From Desmodus rotundus (lineage: Eukaryota > Chordata > Mammalia > Chiroptera > Phyllostomidae), in assembly GCF_022682495.2 (NCBI RefSeq), contig NC_071389.1:44468239-44532238 (forward strand): a stretch of DNA of 64,000 bases, in the 5' to 3' direction. Positions 11,220 through 22,499 of this stretch are shown here, one piece after another; within the stretch, counting starts at the first letter, position 1; the number at the start of each line of letters is the position of its first letter. Below the pieces are notes generated by a model. The model had not been told where the DNA came from and ran no database searches. It saw only the letters and a program-made list of their open reading frames with translations. Both the position numbers and the translations under genes were made by a program.

Positions 11220-12190
11220 AACTTAAAGTTTTGCCTTGGAGAGGAGCTTCTTCTGATCTGAGGGTAATAGGAATAGCAGAAAATAAGGTTCAGCTGTTGG
11301 GAAAAGTACCCAATATAAGTTAGGCAGAGGCAAAATAAATGTAGCTTAAACTATGGGAAGCTTATTTTGTTTCTTAAATGTTATAGATATGTAGTCATTT
11401 TAGTATATGTGATAGAAATCCATCTGAACTCTCTTGTGTTTTTATCTGTTTTTAAAACAGCTGGGTTGAGCCATAAATATTGACCACCTGTTCAGTGTAA
11501 GGGACAATGTTAGGCATCGTGGAAGAACTCAAAGAAATGGAAGGTACAGTCTTGCCCTGGTGGAATTTTTAGTGTAACTTGGAGAGTTAAAAAAAAATTA
11601 AATGGAGGGGAGGGGATGAAGGGATGGATTTGAGCTGATTTTTAAAGGATGAAAAATAGAAGTGGGAAAGCCTCTTATGGGTAAGGGTTAAAGGCAAAAG
11701 CAAAGTCAGTATAGTGGGAGAGAACAGGGCATGAGGGAGGAGAGGGGGTTAGCAGGTGAGGCTCATTAGCATGTAAGGCTACCTTTGAACCAGAAGTGTC
11801 TATCTGACGGATTGAGTGGTCCTGTCCATCAAGCGGTTCTCCACCACTGGGATCCGTTGCCTTGGGGTTTCTTATCTTCACATCTCCAGTAAGACAAGAG
11901 GCAGCTACAGATATGAGAAAGTACTTTGCTTTTCACTACTATGCCAAACATACTTTACATACCAACACTGATAATCTGTCAGCCCACCTCTCCTGAACAC
12001 TTAATCATTTCCCTGGAATCCACTGGAATCATTTTTATCTGCTTTACAAAGTATGCTCCAGAGTGTCTGTTTCTTAAGTTTGTATTCCTTCAAGTGGCAT
12101 TCCCACAAATCTCCAAGGTGGCCCTGTTACACATTTCCTCCTCAAAGCCAAAGTGGCCAGTTATGAATGCCTCCGCCTCATGGCCTGTGA
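11220..12190. other. no gene seen; fragments of old repeats
   Basis: About 11480-11590 has the body of the ancient dispersed repeat ('acctgttcagtgtaaggga'). About 11930-12180 is L2-like ('aacacttaatcatttccctg'). The remainder is unassigned. Confidence 0.4.
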
Positions 12191-12194
12191 GTAG

Positions 12195-12310
12195 TAATGT
12201 TTGACACTGTCGAATACTTGCTGTGTGCCAGGCACTGTTCTAAGTTCGTCATGTGTACTCATTCATTTAATTCTATAGGATAGAGGAGCAGTGGGAGAAA
12301 AGGAAGATGG
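12195..12310 (-). repeat. MIR SINE, partial
   Basis: 'acttgctgtgtgccaggcac' followed by 'tcatttaattctatagga' is the MIR/L2-type tail read from the minus strand. Confidence 0.5.
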
Positions 12311-12369
12311 GCAGACGTTACATATAGACTGATTTAAAAATTAATCATCAATTAGTTCAACACATTTCT

Positions 12370-12584
12370 TTAAAAAAAAGATTTTCTTTATTTATTTTGA
12401 GAGAGGGGAACGGAGGAAGAAGAGAAGGAGAGAAACACAGAGGTGCAAGAGAAACTTTGACCAGTTGTCTCTTGCACCCTCCCTCCCCCAAACGGGGGAT
12501 CCGACCCATAACCCAGGCATGCACCTCAACCTGTGACCCCTCAGTCAATGCAACAACGCCAACCCACTGAGCCACACCAGTCAA
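12370..12584 (-). mobile_element. VES-type bat SINE
   Basis: Minus-strand copy. The A-rich tail is at the left ('aaaaaaaagattttctttat'), then a purine-rich block ('gagagaaacacagagg'), and the tRNA-derived head is at the right ('actgagccacaccagtc', the complement of a 'ggtgtggctcagt' head). Flanks 'ttcaacacatttcttt' (about 12356-12371) and 'tcaacaaatatttcttt' (12588-12604) are an eroded target duplication. It was transcribed by RNA polymerase III in origin and is inactive here. Confidence 0.9.
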
Positions 12585-12589
12585 AGATC

Positions 12590-12965
12590 AACAAATATTT
12601 CTTTAGGGCTTATTATGTTCCAGGCACCATGATTCAATGCTGGTAAAATTAATAGACAATTAAAGGTTGAAGCAACTCAGTAAGCACACCCATACTGCTA
12701 CTATGGGCATTTTATCAGCATACCATGTTCTGCATCGCCTGTTTTTTGAACACATTTTGGGTTTTTGAGAGCAGTGCTTATCTAAACTCTAATGTGCATA
12801 TGACTGAATCATCTGGGAACCAGGTTAAAATGCATATTTGGACTTGGAAGCTCTGTCTTGGAACCTAAGAGTCTGCATTCTAACAAGCCCCTGGGGGATA
12901 GTGATGCTGCCCACCCAAGTGACCTCTTTAGGTAACAAGAGTTTAGAGAACCGAGTAAATTACAG
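12590..12965. repeat. ancient repeat head, then MER5-like hAT-Charlie element
   Basis: 12590-12660 is the 'atttctttagggcttattat' head of the ancient dispersed repeat. From about 12780 the order 'actctaatgtgcatatgac', 'aatcatctgggaaccagg' and 'attctaacaagcccctggg' is a short hAT-Charlie non-autonomous transposon. Confidence 0.6.
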
Positions 12966-13194
12966 AGGAGACACAAGTAAAGTTAGGAACATATTGTTAC
13001 TTTTGCATCAGAAGGGGCAGCAGGCTTGGATTTGGCCACAGAGCCCAGCAAAGCACTTCGCATGATTATATTGTTGTTGTTATCACCACGTGCACCTGCA
13101 GGGGTCTGTGAGATTGGGCCCTCAAGGCCCAGTGACTGGGTTTATAACTCCTAACACACATTAAAGTTAAAGGAGCAATGCAATCTGTCCTTCT

Positions 13195-13385
13195 CAGGGA
13201 TGTAGTTTACAAGGTGTGGCAGAGAAGGTAGTGGACTGGAAGCCAGGAAACCTGCGTTTTCCTCAGAGCTGCTTTACAGACTTGTTCTGTAACTCTGCTT
13301 AAATCATTTCACCTTTTGGGTCACCTGTAAAATAGACTAATAACATCTGCCCTGCCTACCCCAGGACTGTGGACGTTAGTAGGTG
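13195..13385 (+). repeat. MIR SINE
   Basis: Plus-strand MIR: 'ggactggaagccaggaaacc', 'cttgttctgtaactctgc', 'tcacctgtaaaatagac' and 'ataacatctgccctgcctac'. Confidence 0.75.
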
Positions 13386-13445
13386 AGGAAGGATGTGCAC
13401 AAGCTTGTGGAAAAACAAAAGGAGCACTACAAATGTTCATTTTTT

Positions 13446-13653
13446 AAAAAAAGATATTTAAATTTATTTTTAGAGAGAAGGGAAGGGAGAGAGAAAGAGA
13501 GGGAGAGAAATATCAATGTGTGGTTGCCTCTTGTGCATCATCCACTGGGGACCTGGCCTGCAACCCAGGCATGTGCCCTGGCTGGGAATTGAACCATTAA
13601 CCCTTTGGTTTGCAGGCGGGCGCTCAATCCATTGAACCACACCAGCCAGGGCC
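13446..13653 (-). mobile_element. VES-type bat SINE
   Basis: Minus-strand copy with an A/T tail at the left, a GA-rich block, 'ggcatgtgccctggctggga' and the head complement 'gaaccacaccagccagggcc'. Flanks 'aaatgttcatttt' (13431) and 'aaatattcagtttt' (13654) are the target duplication. The internal 'attgaacc' box is the tRNA B-box region of the SINE, not a tRNA gene. Confidence 0.92.
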
Positions 13654-13659
13654 AAATAT

Positions 13660-14685
13660 TCAGTTTTACAGTTAAAACTTACAGTGTCCTCAGCAGTAGG
13701 GAGGAAAGAGAGGGTGTCTTATGAGCTCATACTTCGGTTTATATCTCTCTGTTTTTTGTGTGTGTTTTTTTTTTACTCTCAGTCTATTCTTTATTCATGA
13801 GATATATAGATGTTCTCATTCAAGAACAGGCCCTCTCAGCCTCTACTTGGCAGCTAGAAAGCGCCAGGCTATCACTGCTTGTCATTCCCTGCACTGTGTC
13901 AGGGGGTCGGGGAAAGCAGACGGGAGGTGACATTTATGGAGAATGTTATGTGAGTATTTTACTTGATCTTCACTACACTCATAGGAGAAAGGTACTATTA
14001 CAGTTTCACAATGAGACACCTAGAGCTCAGATGCCTGGGGTCTCCTTATGTTCCTCATAGTAAAAGAGAAGCCTTTTCAACTTTGTAGCTGTAAAGGTGT
14101 GATTATTTCACTTTCACAAGACTGTAAAGTTAGCAAGTGCTGGTATCTGGTTAACAGTTCACCTTGTGCACGTTATTCCAGAGGTAGATATCATGAGTTT
14201 AGGATGAAGCCAAGAATTTTGTGCTTAACACCCATCCCTTTGCAATAGAATTGGAGAGTGTTGTGGAATTCTTTGAATCCTTTCATGAATAGTGCTACAG
14301 CTCACCTCTCCTAGCAACAGAGGAGGACTGCAGCTGAAGACAGTGGCTTGTTCTTTTTAGTATTTGAGGATGGTGATGATGGTAATGTTGGGCTGTCACT
14401 GGGTAGTTTTCACGTGCTCTGCAGCAGAAATCATCCACTAATTGTTTACGTAGCCCTATGAAGTTGGTTGTTTTGTTACCCATGTTTTAGAGAAGCAAAA
14501 AACTGGAAACTTAGAGAGTTGAAATTTTGCAAGGCCTAGCACTTCCCAAGTGGGTCAGCCTTAGTCCTGGTCTTTCAGGTTCCAACACTCAGGACTTTTG
14601 CCATATATCACCATGTCCAATGGATTCACCACTGTCAGTCATCCGGGTTTAGAAATTGGCAGTGGTTCCCGGTGGAAAAGAACCA
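13660..14685. other. no gene seen; two MIR remnants
   Basis: Minus-strand MIR pieces are at about 13930-14040 ('ttacttgatcttcactaca') and 14430-14600 ('ttacccatgttttagagaag'). The rest is unassigned. Frames of 60-100 codons overlap these repeats. Confidence 0.45.
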
Positions 14686-14689
14686 CGGG

Positions 14690-14830
14690 ACTGGAGACAT
14701 AACAACAACAGCAACAAACAACCGCCGGCCTGCTCTGCCGCTGCTGTAGCGTCTCCTCGGCCGGCCCTGTCACATCCCATCATGTCACAGGGCATGCGAG
14801 ATCACAGGGCTGGAATAACCCTGGGCGACT
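14690..14830. other. small CpG cluster
   Basis: Eight CpG dinucleotides fall within about 130 bases, including GGCCGGCC at 14759-14766, in surroundings that are otherwise CpG-poor. It could be a small regulatory element or simply a less methylated patch. There is no TATA box, Inr or linked exon. Confidence 0.3.
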
Positions 14831-15019
14831 GATGTGGAGCAGATTGCACGGGAAACCTGCCCTTGGATTTCCCAGCGTGGTGCTTCAGCCCTGCTTCGTT
14901 GGCAGGGCGCTCAGTAGACGGTGTTGAGCGCAAGCAGAGTGCTTGGATCCCTGAAAGGGCTTTCTGCACCTCTGCTGGAACAGGCCCCCAGACCCTGTGG
15001 AGTCTCGAAAGGCACGAAT

Positions 15020-15180
15020 CACTGGAGGAGGCACAAAGTCTTATTAGTTTGGGCTAGTTATTTACACTCTCTCAACCTCGGTTTTCCCATCTTTTAAGTG
15101 GGGATAATGACTTAACCTCAAAAGTCCTGAGTGCTGATTGGTCAGTGGTGCCGGATCCATGATAGGCACACAAGCAAAGA
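15020..15180 (+). repeat. MIR SINE
   Basis: Plus-strand MIR: 'ggctagttatttacactctc' and 'cctcggttttcccatctttt', then 'gtggggataatgactta'. Confidence 0.7.
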
Positions 15181-15229
15181 GGACTGCTGTAGCTCACTTT
15201 CTTCTGGATTACATCATTTTTGATTTTGC

Positions 15230-15975
15230 TCTTTTCTTTTCCTCTCACAGCCATCAACACATTCTGTCACTTTATCTTTAAATTAGGCCTTGAGTTTATT
15301 TTTCATGCCCAGCTACTACAGTTCAAACCAGCCTTAGCGCTAGGCCACATTACTATAATAGACTTCTATCTGCTTGCACGCCTGTTTGAACACCCAGAGT
15401 AATTTTATTAAAATATAAACAGCACCGTTCATTCCCTTCCTTAAAACCCTCCGTGGTTTCCCATTGCATGCAGATTCAGTCTTACCCCATTACCCTCCAA
15501 GTCGTTACCTAATCTGGGTGGTGCCTACTGCCCCCCCCCCTCCTCACCACATGCCCCTCATCCCCTGGAACTGTGCTCCAGCCATGGTAACCTGGTTTTT
15601 GTTGCATAGACGCGCCAAACCCAGTGGCCTGTGGACCTTTGCACTTGGGGTTTGTACCTTGTGCCTGGAATACTGTCCCCCAAGGTCTTTGCATGGCTGG
15701 AAATGTCTTGCCATTTGGAAAGGCCTCCCATCTTCCCAACAGAAAGTCACTATGCCCCTCCTCCCAATTACTTCCTAACACATTACTCTGTTTTAATTTT
15801 CTCCATTTCTCATCTGAAATTTTCTTGTCTAGTTGTTTAATTGTTTGTAGTTTATCTCCCCCGACTAGAAGGCTAAGTCTATGACCTTGCTCATGATTTC
15901 ACGTCTAGTTCCTAGACAAGTGCCTGGCATATATGAAGCACTCAGCAAACATATGTTGATTGAATGAATAAATAT
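15230..15975 (+). repeat. long LINE/L2 3' part
   Basis: One of the fullest L2 copies here. The order is 'ctaggccacattactat', 'cttaaaaccctccgtggttt', 'ttacctaatctgggtggtg', a C-run at about 15531-15541, 'ctttgcacttggggtttg', 'gcctggaatactgtccccc', 'tttatctcccccgactagaa' and the terminal 'tgcctggcatatatgaagc' with 'gttgattgaatgaataaata'. The 60-104 codon frames across it are frame-shifted remains of L2, not genes. Confidence 0.8.
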
Positions 15976-16184
15976 TACCTTTATTTATATAAATTAAAAT
16001 AAATAGAAACTAGTTAAAAACTAAAAGGACGTCTTTCAATATTGATCTTCACACTAAGGCTTGGGATTCAGTGGTCATGGATAGGCCTAATGGGAAGAAG
16101 TGAACAGAGGAATCAGCCCACCTTCAGAGCAGCAGGGTTATAGTAAGAGGCCACCTCTCTTAGACCACTACCTCCAAATGCTTT

Positions 16185-16480
16185 CACGTGTTCATTGAGT
16201 TATTCAACAAGAATTTGCTGTGTGCTGGAGTGTGTGTTGACCTGTGGGCTTACAGCAGTTAACATGAGTGACCTAGGGTCTGCCTTCACCGAGCTTACAC
16301 TTTAACACGGAGAACTGGCATGGTGTACACATGTTTTCAGATAAAACCCATATTTAAGGGGGAGAGCTGTGCAGGGGGCCCAGGGAGCATTCTGTGGGAG
16401 GTCCTGTCCTGGGAGATGAGAGAAGCCTGCTGTGGGGGTAATGTTTAAGCCAAATGTGAAGGACACCTAACTTTGCCCAC
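16185..16480 (+). repeat. ancient mammalian repeat
   Basis: Same family layout as 3905: 'gttattcaacaagaatttgc', 'tctgccttcaccgagcttac' and 'gtaatgtttaagccaaatg'. Confidence 0.5.
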
Positions 16481-16499
16481 ATTTTCTCATGAATTTCTT

Positions 16500-16885
16500 A
16501 TAATCAGTCTTTGAGGAGGGTACAAAATTGCACAGGTTGGGCCAGCAAAGGAGTGATTTTTTGTAATCCCTCCACTGAGAGGTCAGGTTTTTCTCTCTTT
16601 TATGTGTAAAGTAGCCCATATGACCTAGCAGTGGCCTTGGAAGGATGTAGATATACCCTCATTGTAGACAAGGAAACTAAGGTTCAGTGAGGTCGGGTCA
16701 TTTGTCCAGTTCACACCCCTAGTAAGGGCATTGGGCCCATGTCTTCATGACTTCCAAGCTCCACACTCCTCTAGACGACTGTAGGTGTGCCTCATTTGTC
16801 CAGTTCACACCCCTAGTAAGGGCATTGGGCCCATGTCTTCATGACTTCCAAGCTCCACACTCCTCTAGATGACTGTAGGTGTGCC
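16500..16885 (-). repeat. MIR SINE, internally duplicated
   Basis: Minus-strand MIR 3' to core ('gacaaggaaactaaggttca', 'tcatttgtccagttcacac', 'catgacttccaagctccac'). Its last part is present twice in tandem (see the next entry). Confidence 0.6.
16698..16885. repeat. 94-base perfect-period tandem duplication
   Basis: 16698-16791 and 16792-16885 are direct copies, 94 bases each, differing only at 16776 (C) versus 16870 (T). With 93 of 94 identical, the duplication is far younger than the MIR it lies in. Confidence 0.97.
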
Positions 16886-16889
16886 TTTC

Positions 16890-17735
16890 CTTGGTGACCC
16901 TGAGGAGTTTCAGGTTCAGGGCCTTCCATCTCATTGACTGTGTTTCCTCAACCACGTGGCCTGCTCTGGATTTTTAGGAGTTAAAAAGTTGGCTGGTGTC
17001 CCTTTCAGTCCTAACAACATGTCTCAATATCCACAGCCCTTTGAGATCTCCTGACAAGTGAGAAACCAAAATGCAAGTAGGTCCTTTTCTTGCCAGCCAG
17101 CCTAATGATTTGGCACACGAGAGCTGAGTGGTTTTGAACCTTGAGGCTGTCTCTGAGTACCTGCATCCCTACCCTCGCGCAAGTCACCTAAACTCTCTGT
17201 AAAATGGCCAATACAATCTTATAGACCCAGTTGGGGAAATGCTCATGAAATTGATCTTTTGAAGTACTTGGCAATTGTAAGCTTCATAAGAATCCTTGGT
17301 AAGAATAATTAACTTACTTTGGAGGATGGATTTACTTAGGAAAGCTCCATCTGCAGCGAGGGTGGGCCCCTCTTTCCTGTTGCTCCTGGCACGTGTTCTT
17401 CTCCAAGTAACATTCGCAGCAGTCTGGGTGGTTTGTCTGCTTAGAGCCATCCAGAAAAGTTGGTGGGAAAATCCAACAGACCATTGGCACTTAGAGACTG
17501 GGGTTGGCACCGGTCACAGTGAGAGGCATTGCTTTTATTAGCAACTTATTTTGCAGCAGGCGAGGCAGAAGGGCTTAATATGCAAACTCAGGATGGTAAT
17601 GTGGCCCTTAGAAGAAGAGGAACACATATACCCAGGGTCCCCCAGAAGTCCCAAATTATAGACATGGCACACCTTTCACTAATGTGGTGAGAAGACTTGA
17701 TTTATATGCTTACTTCTAGAAAGAGTTGGCTGCTG
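16890..17735. other. no gene seen; one MIR piece
   Basis: A plus-strand MIR remnant lies at about 17130-17230 ('aactctctgtaaaatggcca'). Overlapping frames at 17184-17541 on both strands (108 and 81 codons) show no domain. Confidence 0.4.
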
Positions 17736-17739
17736 TCTC

Positions 17740-17965
17740 TCCTGGGTCATATGGTGTGGTGTTTAAATCCTAGCTGTGCCACTTACTAGCTATGTGACTT
17801 TGTGACCGAATGGCTAACCTCTGGTCCCATCTGTAGCATAGGGATGTGAATGGCATCCACCTCACAGAGTTGTTTCAAGGAATCAACAGGTTCATACAAA
17901 TAAAGCACTTAGAACAGTGTCTGGCACTTAGTAAGCGCTCAGCGAGGATTGGCATTGTTATTAAA
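17740..17965 (+). repeat. MIR SINE, nearly complete
   Basis: 'gtttaaatcctagctgtgcc', 'cttactagctatgtgactt', 'ccatctgtagcataggga', 'cacagagttgtttcaagg' and 'gtctggcacttagtaagcg' run in MIR order from core to 3' end. Confidence 0.85.
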
Positions 17966-17969
17966 CTGC

Positions 17970-18325
17970 AGCTGGATCTCCATATTGCTCTTCAGATCCT
18001 CAGAGGCCTTTAAGTGACCCCTTGGGATGACCCTCGAAAGAGGCTGGAATCCGAGCTGTGCAGCCCACTGCTCTTACAATGAAAGGACACAGTGTGCCTG
18101 AGGTTGGTCCGTTAAGAGACCCAAGCTCATAAAAAAGTCAGAGGGAAGGGTTTGGAAATGTAACACAGCTGTGATGTCCCAGATGAAAAGGATGCATTTT
18201 TAAAAAAACCCATTATGGTTTATACCAGCAAACACACAAATAGGCGGGATTGACACTTCCTGCCTCAGGCATATAGGGTTTCCACCCTTTCCAGCCACGC
18301 CCCCCAACCCCCACGACCCGCTGTG

Positions 18326-18360
<35 letters not shown>

Positions 18361-18525
18361 TTTGTACTGTAATTTGTTCTTCATGGGTCTGCCAATAAGT
18401 TGTAGATACTGGGTATTTATTCTGTGGAGCATTGGGATTGCTGGTGTGATAAGAGAGTGTCATGGCTCCTAACATGGGGAAATTTCGCAATGTCAAAAGC
18501 AAGCTGAGAGATATACACTCACTTG
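17970..18525. other. no gene seen; (CT)13 microsatellite
   Basis: A perfect CT run is at 18331-18356. It accounts for the Arg/Glu run in the minus-strand frame 18200-18577. The rest is unassigned. Confidence 0.5.
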
Positions 18526-18529
18526 TAAG

Positions 18530-18840
18530 CACAGTTACCCTGGCCAGATCCCATTTATTCTTTAAAACCGACCTCAAATATCACCTCTTCTAGGAAGCCT
18601 TCCTGGAATTCTCCTTGCAGAATTAATGGTTTTCTTTGTTTCTTTTTTCTTTTTTTTGGTTGTGTCCACAAAACTTCGTTGAGATTGTGCTTGTCTGCTT
18701 GTCTGACTCACATGTTAGACTGCGAGTCCCTTAGGGAACAGACCATGGAAGCAGTGTAGGGGATATTGTGTAGTTCTTATTTATCTCCATATCCCTTAGT
18801 ACTTGGACAATTAGTATGTGCTAGTTGAATAAAATAGTAA
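18530..18840 (+). repeat. LINE/L2 3' end
   Basis: The order 'ctcttctaggaagccttcc', 'ttagactgcgagtccctta' and 'ttagtatgtgctagttgaat' is the L2 3' UTR. Confidence 0.75.
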
Positions 18841-18849
18841 ATAATAAAA

Positions 18850-19105
18850 TAAGAGCTAACATTTATTGAGTACCTTTTGGAAAGCAGTTCAGAGTTCCCC
18901 TACTGTAACGTAGCTACATTTACTAGGGCTTCCTTTAGTTCTGTGTGCTTTTCCTTCCGTGGTTCATTGGATCATCCTAACTGCCTTATGAGGAAGTGTT
19001 GCCACTTTGTAGGCAAAGAGACAGGAGGCACAGACAAGTTTGGGAGCTCATGCTGGACTTCAGACACAGCAATCTGACCCAAACCCTGGCCTCTTAACAG
19101 CTACA
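18850..19105 (-). repeat. MIR SINE
   Basis: Minus-strand MIR with an inserted or diverged middle: 'gagctaacatttattgagta', 'ggatcatcctaactgcctta' and 'aatctgacccaaaccctgg'. Confidence 0.65.
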
Positions 19106-19109
19106 TTAA

Positions 19110-19675
19110 AGTACCTCTCAACTGTAAGACTTTAGAGAGACTTCTAGAATTTTTCTTGGGTCCTCCTTTCTCTCATTTTGAAGGCAGGGATTCAATAAGC
19201 CAGGTAGGGCTGGGTTATTGGACTCTGTTGCAGACTGACTTAAGACAACATATCCGTTCAATGGGGGCTAGGTTCATTTTGGCTGGTTTGGGTGTCTCCT
19301 CCCTAGCAAACTAAGTTACAATGAAAACGAGTCATAGGCTAAATTTTTCACAAGTATCAGCGTTTATTAGCTAGCACACATAAAAATCACAGAAAATGTT
19401 ATAGCTTTGCTCAGGGATTGCATAGAATAGTGGAAAGAGGTGGCCTTGGAGATCAGGCAGGATTTGAACCTATGTCCGGTTGATTCCATGGTTCTTGCTA
19501 TGGAAGAGGGGCAGTGCATGGTATTTCTCAGCTGCCTTGAGGAAGCTTGAGACCTAAGCAGTGGGGTTAAAATCTGTATCCAGAGCTGATTCCAAATAGT
19601 ATGTTCCTACCTGCCATGCCGATGAGGGTGTTGAGCCTACATATCTCAGGTGAGACATGCCATCTGTCTGAACTG
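19110..19675. other. no gene seen
   Basis: Unassigned apart from a short MIR-like string at about 19430-19480. No exon signals stand out. Confidence 0.35.
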
Positions 19676-19679
19676 ATTA

Positions 19680-20291
19680 TATGAGGGGGGACCCCCCAAA
19701 ACTGGAATTATCTTCTGGAGGGTGGGTCCCTTAGAGTATAGGCTCTCCACTGCTAGGTGAGTGTTCTAGGAAACCATCTGTAACAGTGTACCAGCTGGCA
19801 TTGTTGTGAGAGGCTGATTTGGCTTTACTGAAACTTTTTTGGAGACTTTTTCAACATGTTTGCCCATTTCACAATGGGTGATACAAGGACACCTGCCCAC
19901 ATCGGGCTGAGTGTTGAGCCGTTTTTGACCAAAAACAGCATGACCCCCATACCCCACCCTCCTTATTCACCCAATCTCTCCCCAAGAGACTTTTTTTTGT
20001 TTGTTTCCTTGGGTGAAAAAATCCCTCAGAAAGAAATGTTTTGCCAATTTGGAAGAGGTGAAACCAAAAAACGGCAGAAGCACTAAAAGGCATCAAAATC
20101 AGTGAGTTCAAAAACTGTTTAGAGCAGTGGAAAAAAACATCTCGATAGGTGTATTGCATCAAATGCAGTACTTTGAAGGTGACTAAAGTTTAACCATGTA
20201 AAAATAAATACAGTTTTTATAAATAAATTGTGTATTCAATCACATAATTTTTATTAAATAAATTCTGTTTTTTTGGAGGGTTCCCCTTGTA
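19680..20291 (+). mobile_element. mariner transposon, internally deleted, C-terminal transposase remnant
   Basis: Tc1/mariner-superfamily copy of about 610 bases, half of a full mariner. Terminal inverted repeats: left 'gaggggggaccccccaaaac' and right (as complement) 'caaggggaaccctccaaaaa', each beside TA. Plus-strand frame 19856-20086 carries the end of a D,D34D transposase: a 'GDTRTPAH' block at the place of the family's second catalytic Asp, then 'HPPYSPNLSPRDFFLF' with the third catalytic Asp. Here 35 residues separate the two Asp, one more than usual. After a frameshift the text continues as the C-terminal 'KHLDRCIASN' block and the 'EGD' end. The helix-turn-helix part and the first Asp are gone, so no active enzyme can be made. 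Confidence 0.9.
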
Positions 20292-20559
20292 TATGGCCCA
20301 GAATGAGCTCCACATCTTAACATCTAGATATGGAGGGGGGTGTGGCCTCCTGCCGTGAGTGAGGGAACCGAGAGAAGCAGGGTGAGGGCTGACTGGAGCC
20401 CCAGTGCTTGGGAGCTGGGCTTTGTCTCAGCTGTGGCCTCCATTTCGCTGCTGATTTTTTGGTGCAGGATTTAGTTTGGGCTCAGGGAGAGCAAGAGACA
20501 GTGATGACAAACATAAGGGATTTAGTTATAAAGACAAGTTCAATAGCCTACGGCTGACC

Positions 20560-20800
20560 ATACAGTGCTGTTGAACCAGAGGTTGGTATGGAGCAAGGGA
20601 CCCTGGAGCTTTGCAGTGAGGTCCTGGCTCTGAGCTACACCCCCCTGATGTGAACGCAGCCCTGCCACTCACTGAGTGAGCTTGGACAAGGCCCAGTTTA
20701 CTCATCTGTATGATGGGCATGATGCTGATGATACCAACCTCATGGCCTTGTTGTGTGGAGTCTAAGTGATATCAGGCCTGTACCGTTCCAACACAGTATC
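20560..20800 (+). repeat. MIR SINE
   Basis: Plus-strand MIR: 'gcagtgaggtcctggctctg', 'cttggacaaggcccagttta' and 'ctgatgataccaacctcat'. Confidence 0.75.
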
Positions 20801-21740
20801 CGGCTCTGGTCATCCTATGAACAAAGGTTAGCTGTTGTTACTGACCAAAAGGCCACATTCTGCCCTGAACTTCCCTTATTTCCTGAATGGATCTTGTGGG
20901 ATGATTATGACAGATAAAGCTGTTTACCTAATTCTTACCCTATGACTTAGATTTAGAAGAACGGCTGGGCAGAATCCAATTTCACACATATTTAAATTTC
21001 ACAGAAAGAAAACATTTGGGTTGGCTTAGGCAGAGTTTCCTTTTTTAAAAATGTTTATTTAAAAATTTTTGCTTTTGCGATGTCAGGGTCTTGAGTGACG
21101 GACAGCCTGTGTCTAATGTCTGGGGCTGAGAAAATCCAGCGAGAGTCAGGCCCCCGGGGGCGCATTGGCCTTTCAGACAGAGCCCGCCATAATTTTCCGG
21201 GGACTCAGACGACGTGAAGGGGAGTGAACCCATCCCACGCTGTAAATTACTTTTTCAAAGGAAAAACAAGGGAGTCAAGAAACAATTTGTCACGAATCCT
21301 CTACGTTTTGACTTGGCAAGACTTTAGCAATCTGCTGTCCGTCTCCAGCTCTGTGTGATTTGGGAACATTTTTATAAACCAAATGTTTAAAAGTAGCCTG
21401 TTTGGGTTTTTTTGTTAAAATGTAATATATGATTCTGGGGTCCACCTCCAGCCCTCCATAGGCATGAAAACTGTTGTCCATACTCCTTAACAGCAAGAAT
21501 TGATTTTCAGCCTTTGGTTAGGGAAACAGAATGGAGGGAACTTCATGCTTCTGGCTTAGCTCTACCATCAGATGGGTAAGGTACGATTATGTCCAGGCCC
21601 TGCTGACTACTAGTAAAACCATGTTTGTCTTCAAAATCCAGTGCAAAATCTTGATTACCTATAGTCTCAGAGTTCTAGGGGATGGATGTACGATGATGAA
21701 TAAATGGCATGGTTCCCAATGGGGCCTTAGAACTTAATAA
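20800..21740. other. no gene seen
   Basis: Unassigned, with some CpG at 21140-21240. A (GGA)/(AGC) short run follows at 21756-21783. Frames of 60-68 codons are at background level. Confidence 0.4.
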
Positions 21741-21744
21741 TGTC

Positions 21745-22000
21745 GGTGATTATGATGGAGGAGGAGGAGCAGCAGCAGCAGCAACTGGCATTCATGCGGC
21801 ATCTGCAACAGTCACTTCCTGCATCTTTTCTCATTTAGTCATCTCATAACACAAATGTCGGCTTGAAGTGGCTATTTTTAGCCTCATTTCCTAGACACAG
21901 TAAGGAAAGTTCCCTGATATGAAACAACTTGCCCAAGACTCCAAAGCAAACAGAGCCGGTCAGCTTGGATTCTGCCTTTTCAAAGACTGTGTTTGGAATG
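21745..22000 (-). repeat. MIR SINE with adjoining AGC run
   Basis: Minus-strand MIR: 'ttctcatttagtcatctcat', 'ttgcccaagactccaaagc' and 'cagcttggattctgcc'. The triplet run at 21756-21783 precedes it. Confidence 0.7.
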
Positions 22001-22495
22001 AGGATGCTATACTGTGCAGATGTGTAAAGAAATCACTAGAGTATAGTGTGGTGTGTGTCTTAGCAGCGGTGTCCAAGGTGCTTTGGGGACACAGATGAGA
22101 GAGGCCTGCTTTGATGGGGATGTAGGGCATGGTCCCATAGGGGATGTTCCACTTGAGCTGGGTCTGGGAGGTGAGTGAGCAAAGTTCCCACTGGTGAGGA
22201 AGGGGAGTGAAGCTTTGCTGGCTGAAGGCACAGCTGATGGGAAATCATGGTACCCTGGGGGACACAGCGAAGGGGGTCAGGTTAATTGTAGAGGATGGCA
22301 CAGATCAGGCCTAGGTGTACAGACAGAACTAGAGGAAACCAAGTTTCTCTACCTGGAACCCTCAAAGTGGTTAAAACACTCTAATCATTTACCACGTGGT
22401 TTTTTCATTCTATGGTTAGGTTACCGAGAAGGCCTCTTCTCAGGATTATATGTAATGTCCACATGCTTGATTACCGGGAAAGGAAGCCAAGACCA
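22000..22495. other. no gene seen; probable ancient-repeat tail
   Basis: 22060-22200 has the 'gggatgttccacttgagctg' and 'gtctgggaggtgagtgagc' order of the ancient dispersed repeat body. The rest is unassigned. Confidence 0.35.
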
Positions 22496-22499
22496 TATT

